Shown piece by piece: positions 1-8,873 of a stretch of DNA of 64,000 bases. The stretch spans positions 3,782,001 through 3,846,000 of the forward strand of contig NZ_CP114413.1 in the NCBI RefSeq assembly GCF_027270315.1. Direction: 5' to 3'. A program made the translations under genes and the position numbers. Source of the DNA: Streptomyces cinnabarinus. GTDB lineage: Bacteria > Actinomycetota > Actinomycetes > Streptomycetales > Streptomycetaceae. The number at the start of each line of letters is the position of its first letter. Within the stretch, counting starts at the first letter, position 1. Under the pieces are notes generated by a model that did not search any database, had not been told where the DNA came from, and was given only the letters and a program-made list of their open reading frames with translations.

Positions 1-7
1 TCAAGCC

Positions 8-1090
8 CTACTGGTCCGGGGAGAAGCGGAGGGATCTGGCGGGGATTTGGGCGTTGCACCAGACTCGGGCGCCGTCGGTGAGTTCGTTCTCGGCGCCTAC
101 CGTGGCGTCGTCGCCTATGACCGTGCCCGTGAGGATGGAGCGTTCGCCCACCCGGGCCCTCGTGCCGATCATGGAGTCGGTGATGACCGCGCCGGGTTCG
201 ATGACCGCGCCGGGGAGGATCGTGCTGCCGAAGACCCTGGCGCCCTCCGCCACGAACGCCCCCTCGCCCACCACCGTGCCGCCCGACAGTTTCGCGTCGG
301 GGGCCACCCGTGCCGTGGGGAGGATCAGGCGGTCGCCGCAGCGGCCCGGCACTGCGGGGGACGGGGCTCGGCCCAGCACCAAGTCCGCGGAACCTCGTAC
401 GAAGGCCGCCGGGGTGCCCAGGTCGAGCCAGTAGGTGGAATCCACCATGCCCTGTAGGTGAGCCCCGGCGGAGAGGAGGTCCGGGAACGTCTCTCGTTCC
501 ACCGAGACCGGGCGGCCCGTCGGGATCGTGTCGATGACCGAGCGGCGGAAGACGTACGCGCCCGCGTTGATCTGGTCCGTGACGATTTCCTCGGGAGTCT
601 GCGGCTTCTCCAGGAACGCCGTCACCCGGCCCGTCTCGTCCGTGGGGACCAGGCCGTACGCCCTCGGGTCCGTCACCTTCGTCAGGTGGAGGGAGATGTC
701 CGCGGCCGTGCGCTGGTGCGTTTCCACCAGCGCCCTGATGTCGAGCCCCGTCAGGATGTCGCCGTTGAAGATGAGTACCGGGTCGTCGGGAGCCGAGTGG
801 AGGCGGGAGGCCACGTTGCGGATGGCGCCGCCCGTGCCGAGCGGCTCCTCCTCGGTGACGTACTCGATGTGCAGGCCCAGCGCGGCGCCGTCCCCGAAGT
901 ACGGCTCGAAGACCTCGGCCAGGTAGGAGGTCGCGAGCACGATGTGGTCCACGCCCGCCGCTCTCGCTCTCGCCAGCTGGTGCGTGAGGAAGGGGACCCC
1001 GGCCGCCGGGACCATGGGCTTGGGCGTGTGCACGGTGAGCGGACGCAGCCGTGTGCCCTTGCCGCCGACCAGGAGGATCGCTTCTGTCAC
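8..1090 (-). CDS. NDP-sugar pyrophosphorylase (mannose-1-phosphate guanylyltransferase-like)
   Basis: Probably makes a nucleotide-activated sugar (GDP-mannose or similar) in the cytoplasm for cell-surface glycans. The 360-residue protein opens with the nucleotidyltransferase signature LLVGGKGTRLRPLT at about residues 5-18, followed by the PKPMVP motif and the FNGD metal-binding segment. The C-terminal third is a run of hexapeptide-like repeats typical of a left-handed beta-helix. The GTG at 1090 is chosen because the signature follows it directly and a GGAAGCGGAG stretch precedes it. The frame stays open 147 bases further upstream without family similarity. Sugar specificity cannot be read from sequence. 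Its place beside six LCP genes and a GT2 fits supply of a wall-glycopolymer precursor. Confidence 0.85.
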   Translation of the reverse strand: MTEAILLVGGKGTRLRPLTVHTPKPMVPAAGVPFLTHQLARARAAGVDHIVLATSYLAEVFEPYFGDGAALGLHIEYVTEEEPLGTGGAIRNVASRLHSAPDDPVLIFNGDILTGLDIRALVETHQRTAADISLHLTKVTDPRAYGLVPTDETGRVTAFLEKPQTPEEIVTDQINAGAYVFRRSVIDTIPTGRPVSVERETFPDLLSAGAHLQGMVDSTYWLDLGTPAAFVRGSADLVLGRAPSPAVPGRCGDRLILPTARVAPDAKLSGGTVVGEGAFVAEGARVFGSTILPGAVIEPGAVITDSMIGTRARVGERSILTGTVIGDDATVGAENELTDGARVWCNAQIPARSLRFSPDQ

Positions 1091-1264
1091 CTGTTGTCTC
1101 CGCTTCCTGCCGGGACCGGCCGAACTGTCTTTCGGCCGGTCAGTGTATGCAGACCGTTGTGTCCAGACCGTGTCTGGCGCCCTCGACGGCGGTGCGGAGT
1201 CCGTCATTGATCCGCCTTTCCCCCGATGGCGGTGCATGTGTTCGTCCGGCGTCAGCGACGCCCG

Positions 1265-2644
1265 TCAGCGGCCCTGGAGTTCCGCCGCCTTCGTCCGTGC
1301 GCTGCCGAGCTTGCGGTACATCTGCCAGCCCGGGCACTCCGTGGCGAAACCGTCACGGTGGCCGGAGATCACATTCAGTCGTACGTTCCTACCTTTTGCG
1401 TAGAGATTGCCACCTCCGGACTTCAGGTATGTCCTTCCTCGCGGATTGGCGCCGAAGAGACCGAGTTTCCAGGCCGTGAGCCGGGCCACGGCCTTCACGG
1501 CGGCGGCCGACGGCTTGGCCGAGGCGTGGCTGCCGAGGAGGGCGATCCCCATGCTGTGCGTGTTGAAACCGAGGGTGTGGGCGCCGAGGACCGGCTTGGC
1601 CACGCCACCGGCACGCCCCTCGTAGATGTTTCCGCACTTGTCGACGACGAAGTTGTAGCCGATGTCCCGCCAGCCCATGCTCACCACGTGGTAGCGGTAG
1701 ATACCGCGGATGGCGGAGGGTGCCTGCGCGCAGGAGTACCCGTTGCCGGACGCCGTGTGGTGGACGAAGGCCGCCTTCACCTTCTTCGTGTAGACGAACT
1801 TCCGCTCCCGCCATGACTCGCTCGCGCCCCAGCCGCGGCGGGTGACGATGCGGGGGCGCGGGCCGATGTACGGCCTCGCCTGCTGCTCCGCCGCGAGTTC
1901 CGTGTCGCCCACGGCGAGCAGTTCGCGGCGGGTCTCCTCGGCCGTCAGGGCCGGGATCTCCAGGGCGCCCAGGGGGGCCAGTTCCGCGTTGACGGCCGAG
2001 GCGGCCGCCGCTTCCGCGGTGAGGTTGTTGGCCGGGGCGTCGGCGCGGGTCATCGGCTGGGGCGGCGCCTCCTCGCCGGGGTCGATCAGTTCCAGGCGCA
2101 GGCCCGTGGGGAGGGTGGGGAGCCCCGCCGACTCCGACGGCTCGGCCTTGACGCGCACCTCCACTCCGTCGGAGTCGCCGACCCACAGCGGGGCCGTGGC
2201 GCCGCGGACCCGGCCCGAGGCGCGTTCCGCCGTGCCCGGGTCGGCGCCGTGTTCGGCGTTGTGGGTCTCCACGTCCTGCCAGCCGGACCAGGCGCCGGTC
2301 GCGGTCGCCCGGGTACGGACCTGGACCCGGCCGTGGAGTTCGGTGTCGGGGTTGTCCCAGACGACGCCGACGAGCGAGAAGCGGCGTACGTCCTTGGGTG
2401 GCAGGCCCTGTTCGGGTGCCGCGGGGGTGGCCCTGTTCCGGTTCAGCGGAGCCAGGGGGAAGGACTCGGTGTGGCCCGGGGCCGGTCTGTCGCCGGCTCT
2501 CGTGGCCGCATCCGCCGTCGGCGCGGGTCTTGTGTTCGCCGCGACGGCGGATGGGGTCAGCGGAAGCATGAGAGCGGCCGCACAGGTGACACCGATCGAA
2601 GAAGCAAGCAATCCACGCATGCCCCTGATGTTGGACATAGTCAT
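1265..2644 (-). CDS. Secreted peptidoglycan recognition protein / N-acetylmuramoyl-L-alanine amidase
   Basis: A 459-residue exported protein predicted to cleave the amide between N-acetylmuramic acid and the stem peptide. Residues 1-36 form a signal peptide ending near AVA-A. Residues about 85-230 are a Streptomyces-type accessory region rich in beta structure, and residues 265-459 are the PGRP/amidase-2 domain. The zinc ligands and catalytic residues are visible: H295 or H296 in FVHHTAS, Y330 in IGYNF, H429 in SGHRDG and C437 in ECPG. Because Cys and Tyr are both retained it should be active rather than a pure recognition protein. ATG at 2644 has a GGA nine bases upstream; ATG at 2638 is an alternative. 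Confidence 0.88.
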   Translation of the reverse strand: MTMSNIRGMRGLLASSIGVTCAAALMLPLTPSAVAANTRPAPTADAATRAGDRPAPGHTESFPLAPLNRNRATPAAPEQGLPPKDVRRFSLVGVVWDNPDTELHGRVQVRTRATATGAWSGWQDVETHNAEHGADPGTAERASGRVRGATAPLWVGDSDGVEVRVKAEPSESAGLPTLPTGLRLELIDPGEEAPPQPMTRADAPANNLTAEAAAASAVNAELAPLGALEIPALTAEETRRELLAVGDTELAAEQQARPYIGPRPRIVTRRGWGASESWRERKFVYTKKVKAAFVHHTASGNGYSCAQAPSAIRGIYRYHVVSMGWRDIGYNFVVDKCGNIYEGRAGGVAKPVLGAHTLGFNTHSMGIALLGSHASAKPSAAAVKAVARLTAWKLGLFGANPRGRTYLKSGGGNLYAKGRNVRLNVISGHRDGFATECPGWQMYRKLGSARTKAAELQGR

Positions 2645-2749
2645 ACAAATCTGTCCATTGGGGAGTTGACGGGGCGTCGGGCGGTGTTCGGCCGAACCGG
2701 TGGTGGGCGCGAGGAGTGCGCGAGGCCGGGCGCGCGTACGCTGACTCGG

Positions 2750-3505
2750 GTGAATTCCACCGATCGCACCCCTGCCGACCTGCTGCGTTCCGCGCTTGCC
2801 GCGGATCCCGGGCGTCCCCTGGTGACCTTCTACGACGATGCCACCGGGGAGCGTGTCGAACTGTCCGTGGCCACCTTCGCCAATTGGGTGGCCAAGACCG
2901 CGAATCTGCTCCAAGGGGATCTGGGCGCCGGACCCGGCGACCGGGTGGCCCTGCTGCTGCCCGCGCACTGGCAGACGGCCGTGTGGCTGCTGGCCTGTTC
3001 GTCCGTGGGCGTACTGGCGGACGTCGACGGGGACGCGGCGGCGGCCGATGTCGTGGTGAGCGGTCCCGACAGCCTGGACGCGGCCCGCGCGTGCGGCGGC
3101 GAGCGGGTGGCGCTCGCGCTGCGTCCGCTGGGCGGGCGTTTCCCGCAGCCGCCGGCCGGGTTCGCGGACTACGCGGTGGAGGTCCCGTCCCAGGGGGACC
3201 GGTTCGCACCGTTCTCGCCGGTGGACCCCGAGGAGCCGGCGCTGATCGTCGCCGGGCGGGAGTTCACCGGGGCGGAGGTCGTGGAGCGGGCACGGGACGA
3301 GGCGACGGGGCTGGGGCTGACCGGCCCCGGCTCCCGGATCCTGTCCGGGCTCGGGTACGACACCTGGGAGGGGCTCAACGCCGGGCTGTACGGGGCGCTG
3401 GCCACCGGCGGCTCGGTGGTGCTGTGCCGGAACCTCGGGGCACTGGACGAGGAGGCGCTGGCCAAGCGGATCGAGAGCGAGCGGGTCACGACCGTGGCCC
3501 GCTGA
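2750..3505 (+). CDS. TIGR03089 family protein (truncated AMP-binding fold)
   Basis: A 251-residue protein of the actinobacterial TIGR03089 family, resembling the N-terminal part of acyl-CoA synthetase/AMP-binding enzymes. Residues about 20-75 carry the typical opening (VTFYDD, then GDRVALLLPAHWQTAVWLLA). The adenylation core motifs and the C-terminal lysine domain are absent, so adenylate formation is unlikely and the function is unknown. It starts with GTG at 2750, divergent from the PGRP gene. Its stop codon lies within the first unit of a 23-bp tandem repeat. Confidence 0.75.
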   Translation: MNSTDRTPADLLRSALAADPGRPLVTFYDDATGERVELSVATFANWVAKTANLLQGDLGAGPGDRVALLLPAHWQTAVWLLACSSVGVLADVDGDAAAADVVVSGPDSLDAARACGGERVALALRPLGGRFPQPPAGFADYAVEVPSQGDRFAPFSPVDPEEPALIVAGREFTGAEVVERARDEATGLGLTGPGSRILSGLGYDTWEGLNAGLYGALATGGSVVLCRNLGALDEEALAKRIESERVTTVAR

Positions 3506-3568
3506 CCAAGTCGATCGTGGCGCGCCGACCAGGTCGACCACGGCGCGCTGACCAGGTCGATCGCCGCG
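3500..3568. repeat. Three tandem 23-bp repeats
   Basis: Units 3500-3522, 3523-3545 and 3546-3568 are near-identical copies with core GACCAGGTCGA. The first unit contains the stop codon of the preceding gene. The core is partly self-complementary. Confidence 0.85.
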
Positions 3569-3575
3569 CGGCCCG

Positions 3576-3676
3576 CTTCGCCGCCCCCACCCCCGCCCCG
3601 CCCTTCCCTCCACCCCGCCCCCACCCCTCCCGTCCCCCATTCGGCCCACCACCGCTCACCCCCCACCCGCCATCCA
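3576..3676. other. C-rich tract; G-quadruplex-capable on the minus strand
   Basis: About 100 bases are almost all C with scattered T, A and G on the plus strand. On the minus strand, 3583-3603 reads as four runs of three or more G separated by single bases. No gene is seen between 3506 and 3740; this tract and the preceding tandem repeats fill the gap. Confidence 0.6.
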
Positions 3677-3740
3677 CGTCATCGTCGTAAGCGAGACCAG
3701 GCAGACACACGCCCGCGCGCCATGAGGGGTGGACGTAGAC

Positions 3741-4868
3741 GTGACGAAGACTGTTGGTGGAGCCCGGGCCAGTGGGGTGGGGCTGATACGACGGCGGAGG
3801 AGGCGGTGGGTCCGGGGGGTCGGGGCGGGCGTCGGGGTGGTGGTGCTGGGGGCGGTGGTGGCCGGGTGGGCCGTGTACGTGAAGCTCGACGGGAACATCA
3901 CCCCGGACAGCGCGGCCGCCGAGGAGCTGGCCCGGTACGAGGGAGAGCGGCCGACCTCGCTGGTCAAGAACGCCCAGAACATCCTGCTCATCGGGTCCGA
4001 CTCCCGGTCCGGCGACGAGAACCGGCGCTACGGGCGGGACTCCGGGACCGAGCGGTCCGACACCACGATCCTGTTGCATCTGGCGGCCGGCCGGCGCAGC
4101 GCCACCGCCGTCTCCCTCCCCCGGGATCTGATGGTGGACGTGCCCGCCTGTCTACGGCCCGACGGCAGCCGTTCCGAGCCGATGTTCGCCATGTTCAACT
4201 ACGCCTTCGAGATGGGCGGTTCGGCGTGCAGCATCCGTACCGTCGAGAAACTCACCGGCGTGCGGATCGACCATCACATGGTCGTCGACTTCCGTGGGTT
4301 CAAGGACATGGTCGACGCCGTGGGCGGGGTCGAGGTGTGCCTGAAGTCGCCCATCAATGACAAGGCCGCCAAACTCCGGCTTCCCGCCGGGCGCGTGACG
4401 CTCGACGGGGAACAGGCCCTCGGTTTCGTGCGGGCCCGCAAGTCGCTCGGGAACGGAAGTGACACCGACCGGATGGACCGGCAGCAGCGATTCCTCGGTG
4501 CGCTGGTCAACAAGGTGCAGAGCAATGACGTACTGCTGAATCCGGTGCGGCTCTATCCCCTGCTCGACGCCGCCACGTCCTCCCTGACCACCGATCCGGA
4601 TCTTGCCAGTTTGCGAGGCTTGTACCAGCTCGTCCGTGGCGTGCGCGACATCCCCACCGAACGTGTGCAATTTCTGACCGTTCCCCGGGAGTCGTATGTC
4701 TACAACTCCAATCGCGACCAGCTGATCGAGCCCGAGGCAGAAAGGCTGTTCGAGCGGCTGCGGACCGACACGCCCGTCGAAGTCAGTCAAAAGGGCCCCG
4801 CTCGCGACCCCGACTCCCCCGCCCCCACGTTTCGCGGGAACACCGCCGCCCAGCGCACCTGCGAGTAA
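3741..4868 (+). CDS. LCP family glycopolymer transferase (LCP1)
   Basis: A predicted LytR-CpsA-Psr phosphotransferase that attaches undecaprenyl-linked glycopolymers to peptidoglycan on the outer face of the membrane. The protein has 375 residues: a short Arg-rich cytoplasmic N-terminus, one transmembrane helix at about residues 25-50, then the LCP domain. Core motifs are NILLIGSDSR, DTTILLHL, SLPRDL, a VDFRGFKDMVDAVGGVEV segment and LDGEQALGFVRAR. There is no LytR_C domain. Four cysteines are outside the membrane, one of them near the C-terminus (RTCE). GTG at 3741 is preferred because GAGGGG precedes it by 11 bases, whereas GTG at 3729 overlaps that ribosome site. Confidence 0.9.
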   Translation: MTKTVGGARASGVGLIRRRRRRWVRGVGAGVGVVVLGAVVAGWAVYVKLDGNITPDSAAAEELARYEGERPTSLVKNAQNILLIGSDSRSGDENRRYGRDSGTERSDTTILLHLAAGRRSATAVSLPRDLMVDVPACLRPDGSRSEPMFAMFNYAFEMGGSACSIRTVEKLTGVRIDHHMVVDFRGFKDMVDAVGGVEVCLKSPINDKAAKLRLPAGRVTLDGEQALGFVRARKSLGNGSDTDRMDRQQRFLGALVNKVQSNDVLLNPVRLYPLLDAATSSLTTDPDLASLRGLYQLVRGVRDIPTERVQFLTVPRESYVYNSNRDQLIEPEAERLFERLRTDTPVEVSQKGPARDPDSPAPTFRGNTAAQRTCE

Positions 4869-4964
4869 AGCGCTCACCAAGGCTCACCGGGGCGACGAAC
4901 CCCTGTTCAGGGAAATGCTCCGTAATGCCCGGTTGTAGGGGCGTGGAAAATGTCACCGGCGTCG

Positions 4965-5006
4965 CTCGACGCCGAAGAGGGCGGCTAGTGTGAGCGACCC
5001 GGTGCA
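4965..5006 (+). promoter_or_regulatory. Conserved upstream block with TAGTGT -10-like element (copy 1)
   Basis: A 42-bp block upstream of the 5097 LCP gene recurs with few changes at 6939-6980 upstream of the next one. It holds TAGTGT at 4986-4991, matching a HrdB-type -10. No convincing -35 is seen. Confidence 0.5.
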
Positions 5007-5096
5007 CCCGGCCTCCTGGTCGCGCACTGTTTGACCGAGACCGAGCGCCTGAAGGGGGAAGGCGCCGCGTGGCCCCGACGGAGGATTCGGACAATC

Positions 5097-6818
5097 GTGG
5101 ACGCGCAAGGCCGTGGGCGGGCGGACAACATCGATCCCGCAGACCAGTGGGTACTCAACCCGAACACCGGTGAATACGAACTGCGACTGGGCCCTTCCGC
5201 AGCGCAGTCGGCCGTGCCGGGCCCCCGCGGCCCCCGCAGAACCGCCTCCCGCACGGCGACGCCCGTGCGCGAGCCGCGTCCCGGACGTGATGTCCCGCCG
5301 CCGCGGCGGCGGCGCGGCGTGCCCGAGGAGCCCCTGCCGACCCGGCGCGGACGGCGGCCGGAGAAGAAGTCCAAGGTCAAGAAGTTCCTGTTGTGGACCG
5401 GCGGGTCCATGGCCTTTCTGCTGATCGCCACCGCCGGCGCCGGGTATCTCTACCTGGAGCACCTCAACGACAACATCGACTCCGTCCCGGACGACGGCGC
5501 GAGCACGGGTGGCTTCAAGAAGGACCAGGCCATCAACATCCTGCTGATCGGCACGGACAAGCGCACCGGCTCCGGCAACGAGGGCTACGGCGACAAGAAC
5601 AGCGCCGGCCACGCCGACACCACGATCCTGCTGCATGTCTCCAAGGACCGGTCGAACGCCACCGCGCTGAGCATCCCCCGGGACCTGATCGTCGACATCC
5701 CGGACTGTCCCACGACGCAGGAGGACGGGTCCAAGGAGGTCATCGCCGGGTCCACCGGCGTCCGCTTCAACACCAGCCTCGGCCAGAGCGGCCGTACGCC
5801 CAGCTGCACCATGCGGACGGTGACGGAGCTGACCGGGATCACCCCGGACAACTTCCTGGTCGCCGACTTCAACGCGGTCAAGACGCTGACCAGCGCGGTC
5901 GGCGGGGTCGAGGTGTGCCTGGCGAAGGACATCGACGACCCCGACTCGCATCTGAAGCTGTCCAAGGGCACCCACACCATCGAGGGCGAGCAGGCGCTGG
6001 CCTTCGTGCGCACCCGGCACTCGGTGGGCTTCGGCGGCGACCTGAGCCGGATCGGCATCCAGCAGCAGTTCCTCGGCTCGCTGATGCGCAAGCTGAAGTC
6101 CAACGACACCCTCACCAGCCCGACCAAGATGGTGAAGCTGGCGGAGGCGGGCACCGAGGCGCTCACCGTCGACTCCACGCTCGACAGCATCGGCAAGCTG
6201 AAGGACCTCGGTCTTGAGCTGGGCAAGCTCAACACCGAGAACCTGACGTTCACCACGGTTCCGGTGATCGACAACCCGGCCGAGACAGTGAAGGCGACCG
6301 TCGTCGTCAACGAGACGACCGCCCCCGAAGTGTTCGACATGATCAAGAACGATGTGTCGTTCACGGAGGTCAAGGCACAGAAGAAGAAGGAGAAGGCCGC
6401 CGTCGCCGCCCGCCTCAAGGGCACCAAGGCGGACGCCTCCGAGGTGCGCGTGCGCATCCTCAACGGCGGCGCGGAGTCCGGCAGCGCCCAGGACACGCTG
6501 ACCTGGCTCCAGACCGAGGAGGGCGTCACCAAGTCCGAGAACGCGGGCAACGCTCCGGAAGCCCTGGCGAAGACGACCCTGGAGTACGCGCCCGAACAGG
6601 CCGACCAGGCACGGCGGCTGGCGGACATCCTGGGTCTTTCCGGGGCCGCGATGAAGCCCGGCGAGAGCGTCACCAATTCCCAGGGGCTGCCCACGATGAC
6701 GCTCACCCTGGGCAAGGACTTCAAGGGTGCCGGGGTCCCGCTCACCGGGTCGTCGTCGGGCAAGACTCCCGAGGGCGTGGACAAGTCCACCGCGGATCAG
6801 GTCGAGTGCGCCAAGTGA
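5097..6818 (+). CDS. LCP family protein with LytR_C domain (LCP2)
   Basis: A 573-residue LCP transferase. The cytoplasmic N-terminus of about 100 residues opens with a motif around DPADQWVLNPNTGEYEL, shared only with the next gene, then a Pro/Arg-rich stretch. One transmembrane helix (LLWTGGSMAFLLIATAGAGYLY) is followed by the LCP domain (INILLIGTDKR, ADTTILLHV, SIPRDLIVDIP, EGEQALAFVRTR). The C-terminus carries a LytR_C domain beginning near VRVRILNGGAESGS. The GTG at 5097 follows GGAGGA by 11 bases; an upstream TTG would add 22 residues without support. It is paralogous to the following gene, including its leader. Confidence 0.9.
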   Translation: MDAQGRGRADNIDPADQWVLNPNTGEYELRLGPSAAQSAVPGPRGPRRTASRTATPVREPRPGRDVPPPRRRRGVPEEPLPTRRGRRPEKKSKVKKFLLWTGGSMAFLLIATAGAGYLYLEHLNDNIDSVPDDGASTGGFKKDQAINILLIGTDKRTGSGNEGYGDKNSAGHADTTILLHVSKDRSNATALSIPRDLIVDIPDCPTTQEDGSKEVIAGSTGVRFNTSLGQSGRTPSCTMRTVTELTGITPDNFLVADFNAVKTLTSAVGGVEVCLAKDIDDPDSHLKLSKGTHTIEGEQALAFVRTRHSVGFGGDLSRIGIQQQFLGSLMRKLKSNDTLTSPTKMVKLAEAGTEALTVDSTLDSIGKLKDLGLELGKLNTENLTFTTVPVIDNPAETVKATVVVNETTAPEVFDMIKNDVSFTEVKAQKKKEKAAVAARLKGTKADASEVRVRILNGGAESGSAQDTLTWLQTEEGVTKSENAGNAPEALAKTTLEYAPEQADQARRLADILGLSGAAMKPGESVTNSQGLPTMTLTLGKDFKGAGVPLTGSSSGKTPEGVDKSTADQVECAK

Positions 6819-6938
6819 CCTGACCTGACCGGTCAGTTCAGGGAACGCGACCGCTTCGTTCAGGGAAATGGAACGAATTGACCGCTTGTAGGGACACCGG
6901 AATCGGTTGTACGCACGTGGAATTTCTCACCGCCGTCC

Positions 6939-6980
6939 CTCGACGCCGAAGTGTGCGGATAGTGTGAGCGATCCGGTGCA
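6939..6980 (+). promoter_or_regulatory. Conserved upstream block with TAGTGT -10-like element (copy 2)
   Basis: This is the duplicate of the block at 4965-5006, with TAGTGT at 6960-6965. The ribosome-binding region just before both starts (ACGGAGGATTCGGACAA) is also conserved, so the duplication included the promoter and leader. Confidence 0.5.
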
Positions 6981-7037
6981 TCGGGCCGTGCGGCGTTTTC
7001 CCGCGCGGCGCCTTCCCGACGGAGGATTCGGACAACC

Positions 7038-8753
7038 GTGGACGCAGGCCGTGGGCGGTCGGAGAACATCGACCCCGCAGACCAATGGGTACTCAATCCG
7101 AACACCGGCGAATACGAATTGCGACTGAGCCCTTCCGCACCGCAATCACCGAGACCCCGGCAGTCCCCCGTCCCCGGCCCCCGCAGCCGCCCAGGCGCCA
7201 CCACGGCCGAGCCCACCGCCCCCGGCCGCGACGTTCCACCGCCGCGCCGACGGCGGGGCGCGCCCGAGGAGCCGTTGCCGGGGCGGCGCGGACACCGGCC
7301 CGGGAAGCCGAAGTCGAAGGCCAAGAAGGTGCTGCTGTGGACCGGCGGCTCCATGGCGCTGGTGCTGGTCGCCGTCGCCACCGGCGGTTACCTCTACCTC
7401 CGGCACCTGGAAGGCAACGTCGACACGATCGACGTCGGTGACGCGGGCGCGAGCAACTTCCGCAAGGACGAGGCCTTCAACATCCTGATCATCGGCACCG
7501 ACCGGCGCACCGGTGAGGGCAATGAGGGCTACGGCGACAAGAACAGCGTCGGGCACGCGGACACCACGATCCTGCTGCACGTCGCCAAGGACCGGTCGAA
7601 CGCCACCGCGATGAGCATTCCGCGCGACATGGTCGTCGACATCCCGGAGTGCACGACGAAGCTGGAGGACGGCACCGAGAAGGCCATCCCCGGCCTTCAG
7701 GGCGTGCGCTTCAATCGCAGCCTCGGGGAGAGCGAGCGGGATCCCGGCTGCACCATGAACACGGTCAAGGCGTTCAGCGGCATCCAGCCCGACCACTTCA
7801 TGATGGTCGACTTCAACGCCGTGAAGACCCTGACGACGGCCGTGGACGGGGTCACGGTGTGCCTGAACCGCCCCATCAAGGACGACAAGTCCAAACTCGA
7901 CCTGCCCGAGGGCGAGTCGAAGATCGAGGGCGAGGAGGCGCTCGCCTTCGTCCGCACCCGCAAGGCGTACAGCAACAGCAGCGACCTGGACCGCATCAAG
8001 GTGCAGCAGCAGTTCCTGGGCTCGCTGATGCGCAAGATGTCCTCCAGCGACACCCTGACCAACCCCAAGAAGCTGATAAAGCTGGCCGAGGCCGCCACCG
8101 AGGCGCTGACCGTGGACAAGGCCATCGGGAAGGCCACCACGCTCAAGGACGTGGCCCTGGAGCTGAAGAAGGTGCCGCCGAAGAACATCACCTTCACGAC
8201 GGTCCCGGTCAAGGACAACCCGGCCGAGGTCATCAAGGCGACGGTCGTCCCGAACGAGAATGCGCCCCAGGTCTTCGACATGATCAAGAACGATGTGTCG
8301 TTCACGGAGGTCAAGGCGCAGCAGAAGAAGGAGAAGGCCGCCGTCGCCGCCCGTCTCAAGGGCACCAAGGCGGACGCCTCCGAGGTGCGGGTACGCGTCC
8401 TCAACGGCGGCGCGGAGTCCGGCAGCGCCCAGGACCAGCTCACGTATCTCCAGACGCAGGAGGGCGTGACCAAGTCCGAGAACGCGGGCAACGCGGGGGC
8501 GGAACAGGCGAAGACGACCCTGGAGTACGCTCCTGACCAGGCAGCTCAGGCACGCCGGCTGGCGGAGATCATGGGTCTGTCCGGTTCCGCGATGAAGCCC
8601 GGCGAGAGCGAGCTCAACTCCCAGGGTCTGCCGACGATGACGTTGATCCTGGGCAAGGACTTCAAGGGCGCGGGCGTGAAGCTCGACTCCTCCTCGGTGA
8701 AGACGCCGAACGTGGAGAAGTCGACGGCTGACAAGGTCCAATGCGCCGGTTGA
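7038..8753 (+). CDS. LCP family protein with LytR_C domain (LCP3)
   Basis: A 571-residue LCP protein and close paralog of the gene immediately upstream. It has the same DPADQWVLNPNTGEYEL N-terminal motif, Pro/Arg linker, transmembrane helix near residues 95-117, LCP core (FNILIIGTDRR, ADTTILLHV, SIPRDMVVDIP, EEALAFVRTR) and LytR_C tail. It ends in VQCAG, keeping the C-terminal cysteine. The start is GTG at 7038 with GGAGGA upstream. A segment of 162 bp (8274-8435) is almost identical to 6333-6494 in the paralog while flanking coding sequence is clearly more diverged, suggesting gene conversion. A hairpin terminator follows. Confidence 0.9.
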   Translation: MDAGRGRSENIDPADQWVLNPNTGEYELRLSPSAPQSPRPRQSPVPGPRSRPGATTAEPTAPGRDVPPPRRRRGAPEEPLPGRRGHRPGKPKSKAKKVLLWTGGSMALVLVAVATGGYLYLRHLEGNVDTIDVGDAGASNFRKDEAFNILIIGTDRRTGEGNEGYGDKNSVGHADTTILLHVAKDRSNATAMSIPRDMVVDIPECTTKLEDGTEKAIPGLQGVRFNRSLGESERDPGCTMNTVKAFSGIQPDHFMMVDFNAVKTLTTAVDGVTVCLNRPIKDDKSKLDLPEGESKIEGEEALAFVRTRKAYSNSSDLDRIKVQQQFLGSLMRKMSSSDTLTNPKKLIKLAEAATEALTVDKAIGKATTLKDVALELKKVPPKNITFTTVPVKDNPAEVIKATVVPNENAPQVFDMIKNDVSFTEVKAQQKKEKAAVAARLKGTKADASEVRVRVLNGGAESGSAQDQLTYLQTQEGVTKSENAGNAGAEQAKTTLEYAPDQAAQARRLAEIMGLSGSAMKPGESELNSQGLPTMTLILGKDFKGAGVKLDSSSVKTPNVEKSTADKVQCAG

Positions 8754-8772
8754 ACCTCTGAGGCGACCTGAC

Positions 8773-8813
8773 GGGCCTGTCGAACGTCTTCTGACATGAC
8801 GTACGACAGGCCC
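8773..8813 (+). terminator. Hairpin terminator after LCP3
   Basis: GGGCCTGTCG at 8773-8782 pairs perfectly with CGACAGGCCC at 8804-8813, 20 bases after the stop codon. There is no U-tract, as is common in Streptomyces. Confidence 0.6.
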
Positions 8814-8873
8814 CGTTCCATGGCGCGCGGGTGGGGCGGTTCGACCGGCAAGGGTGGGGAGGGACGGTAAGTG

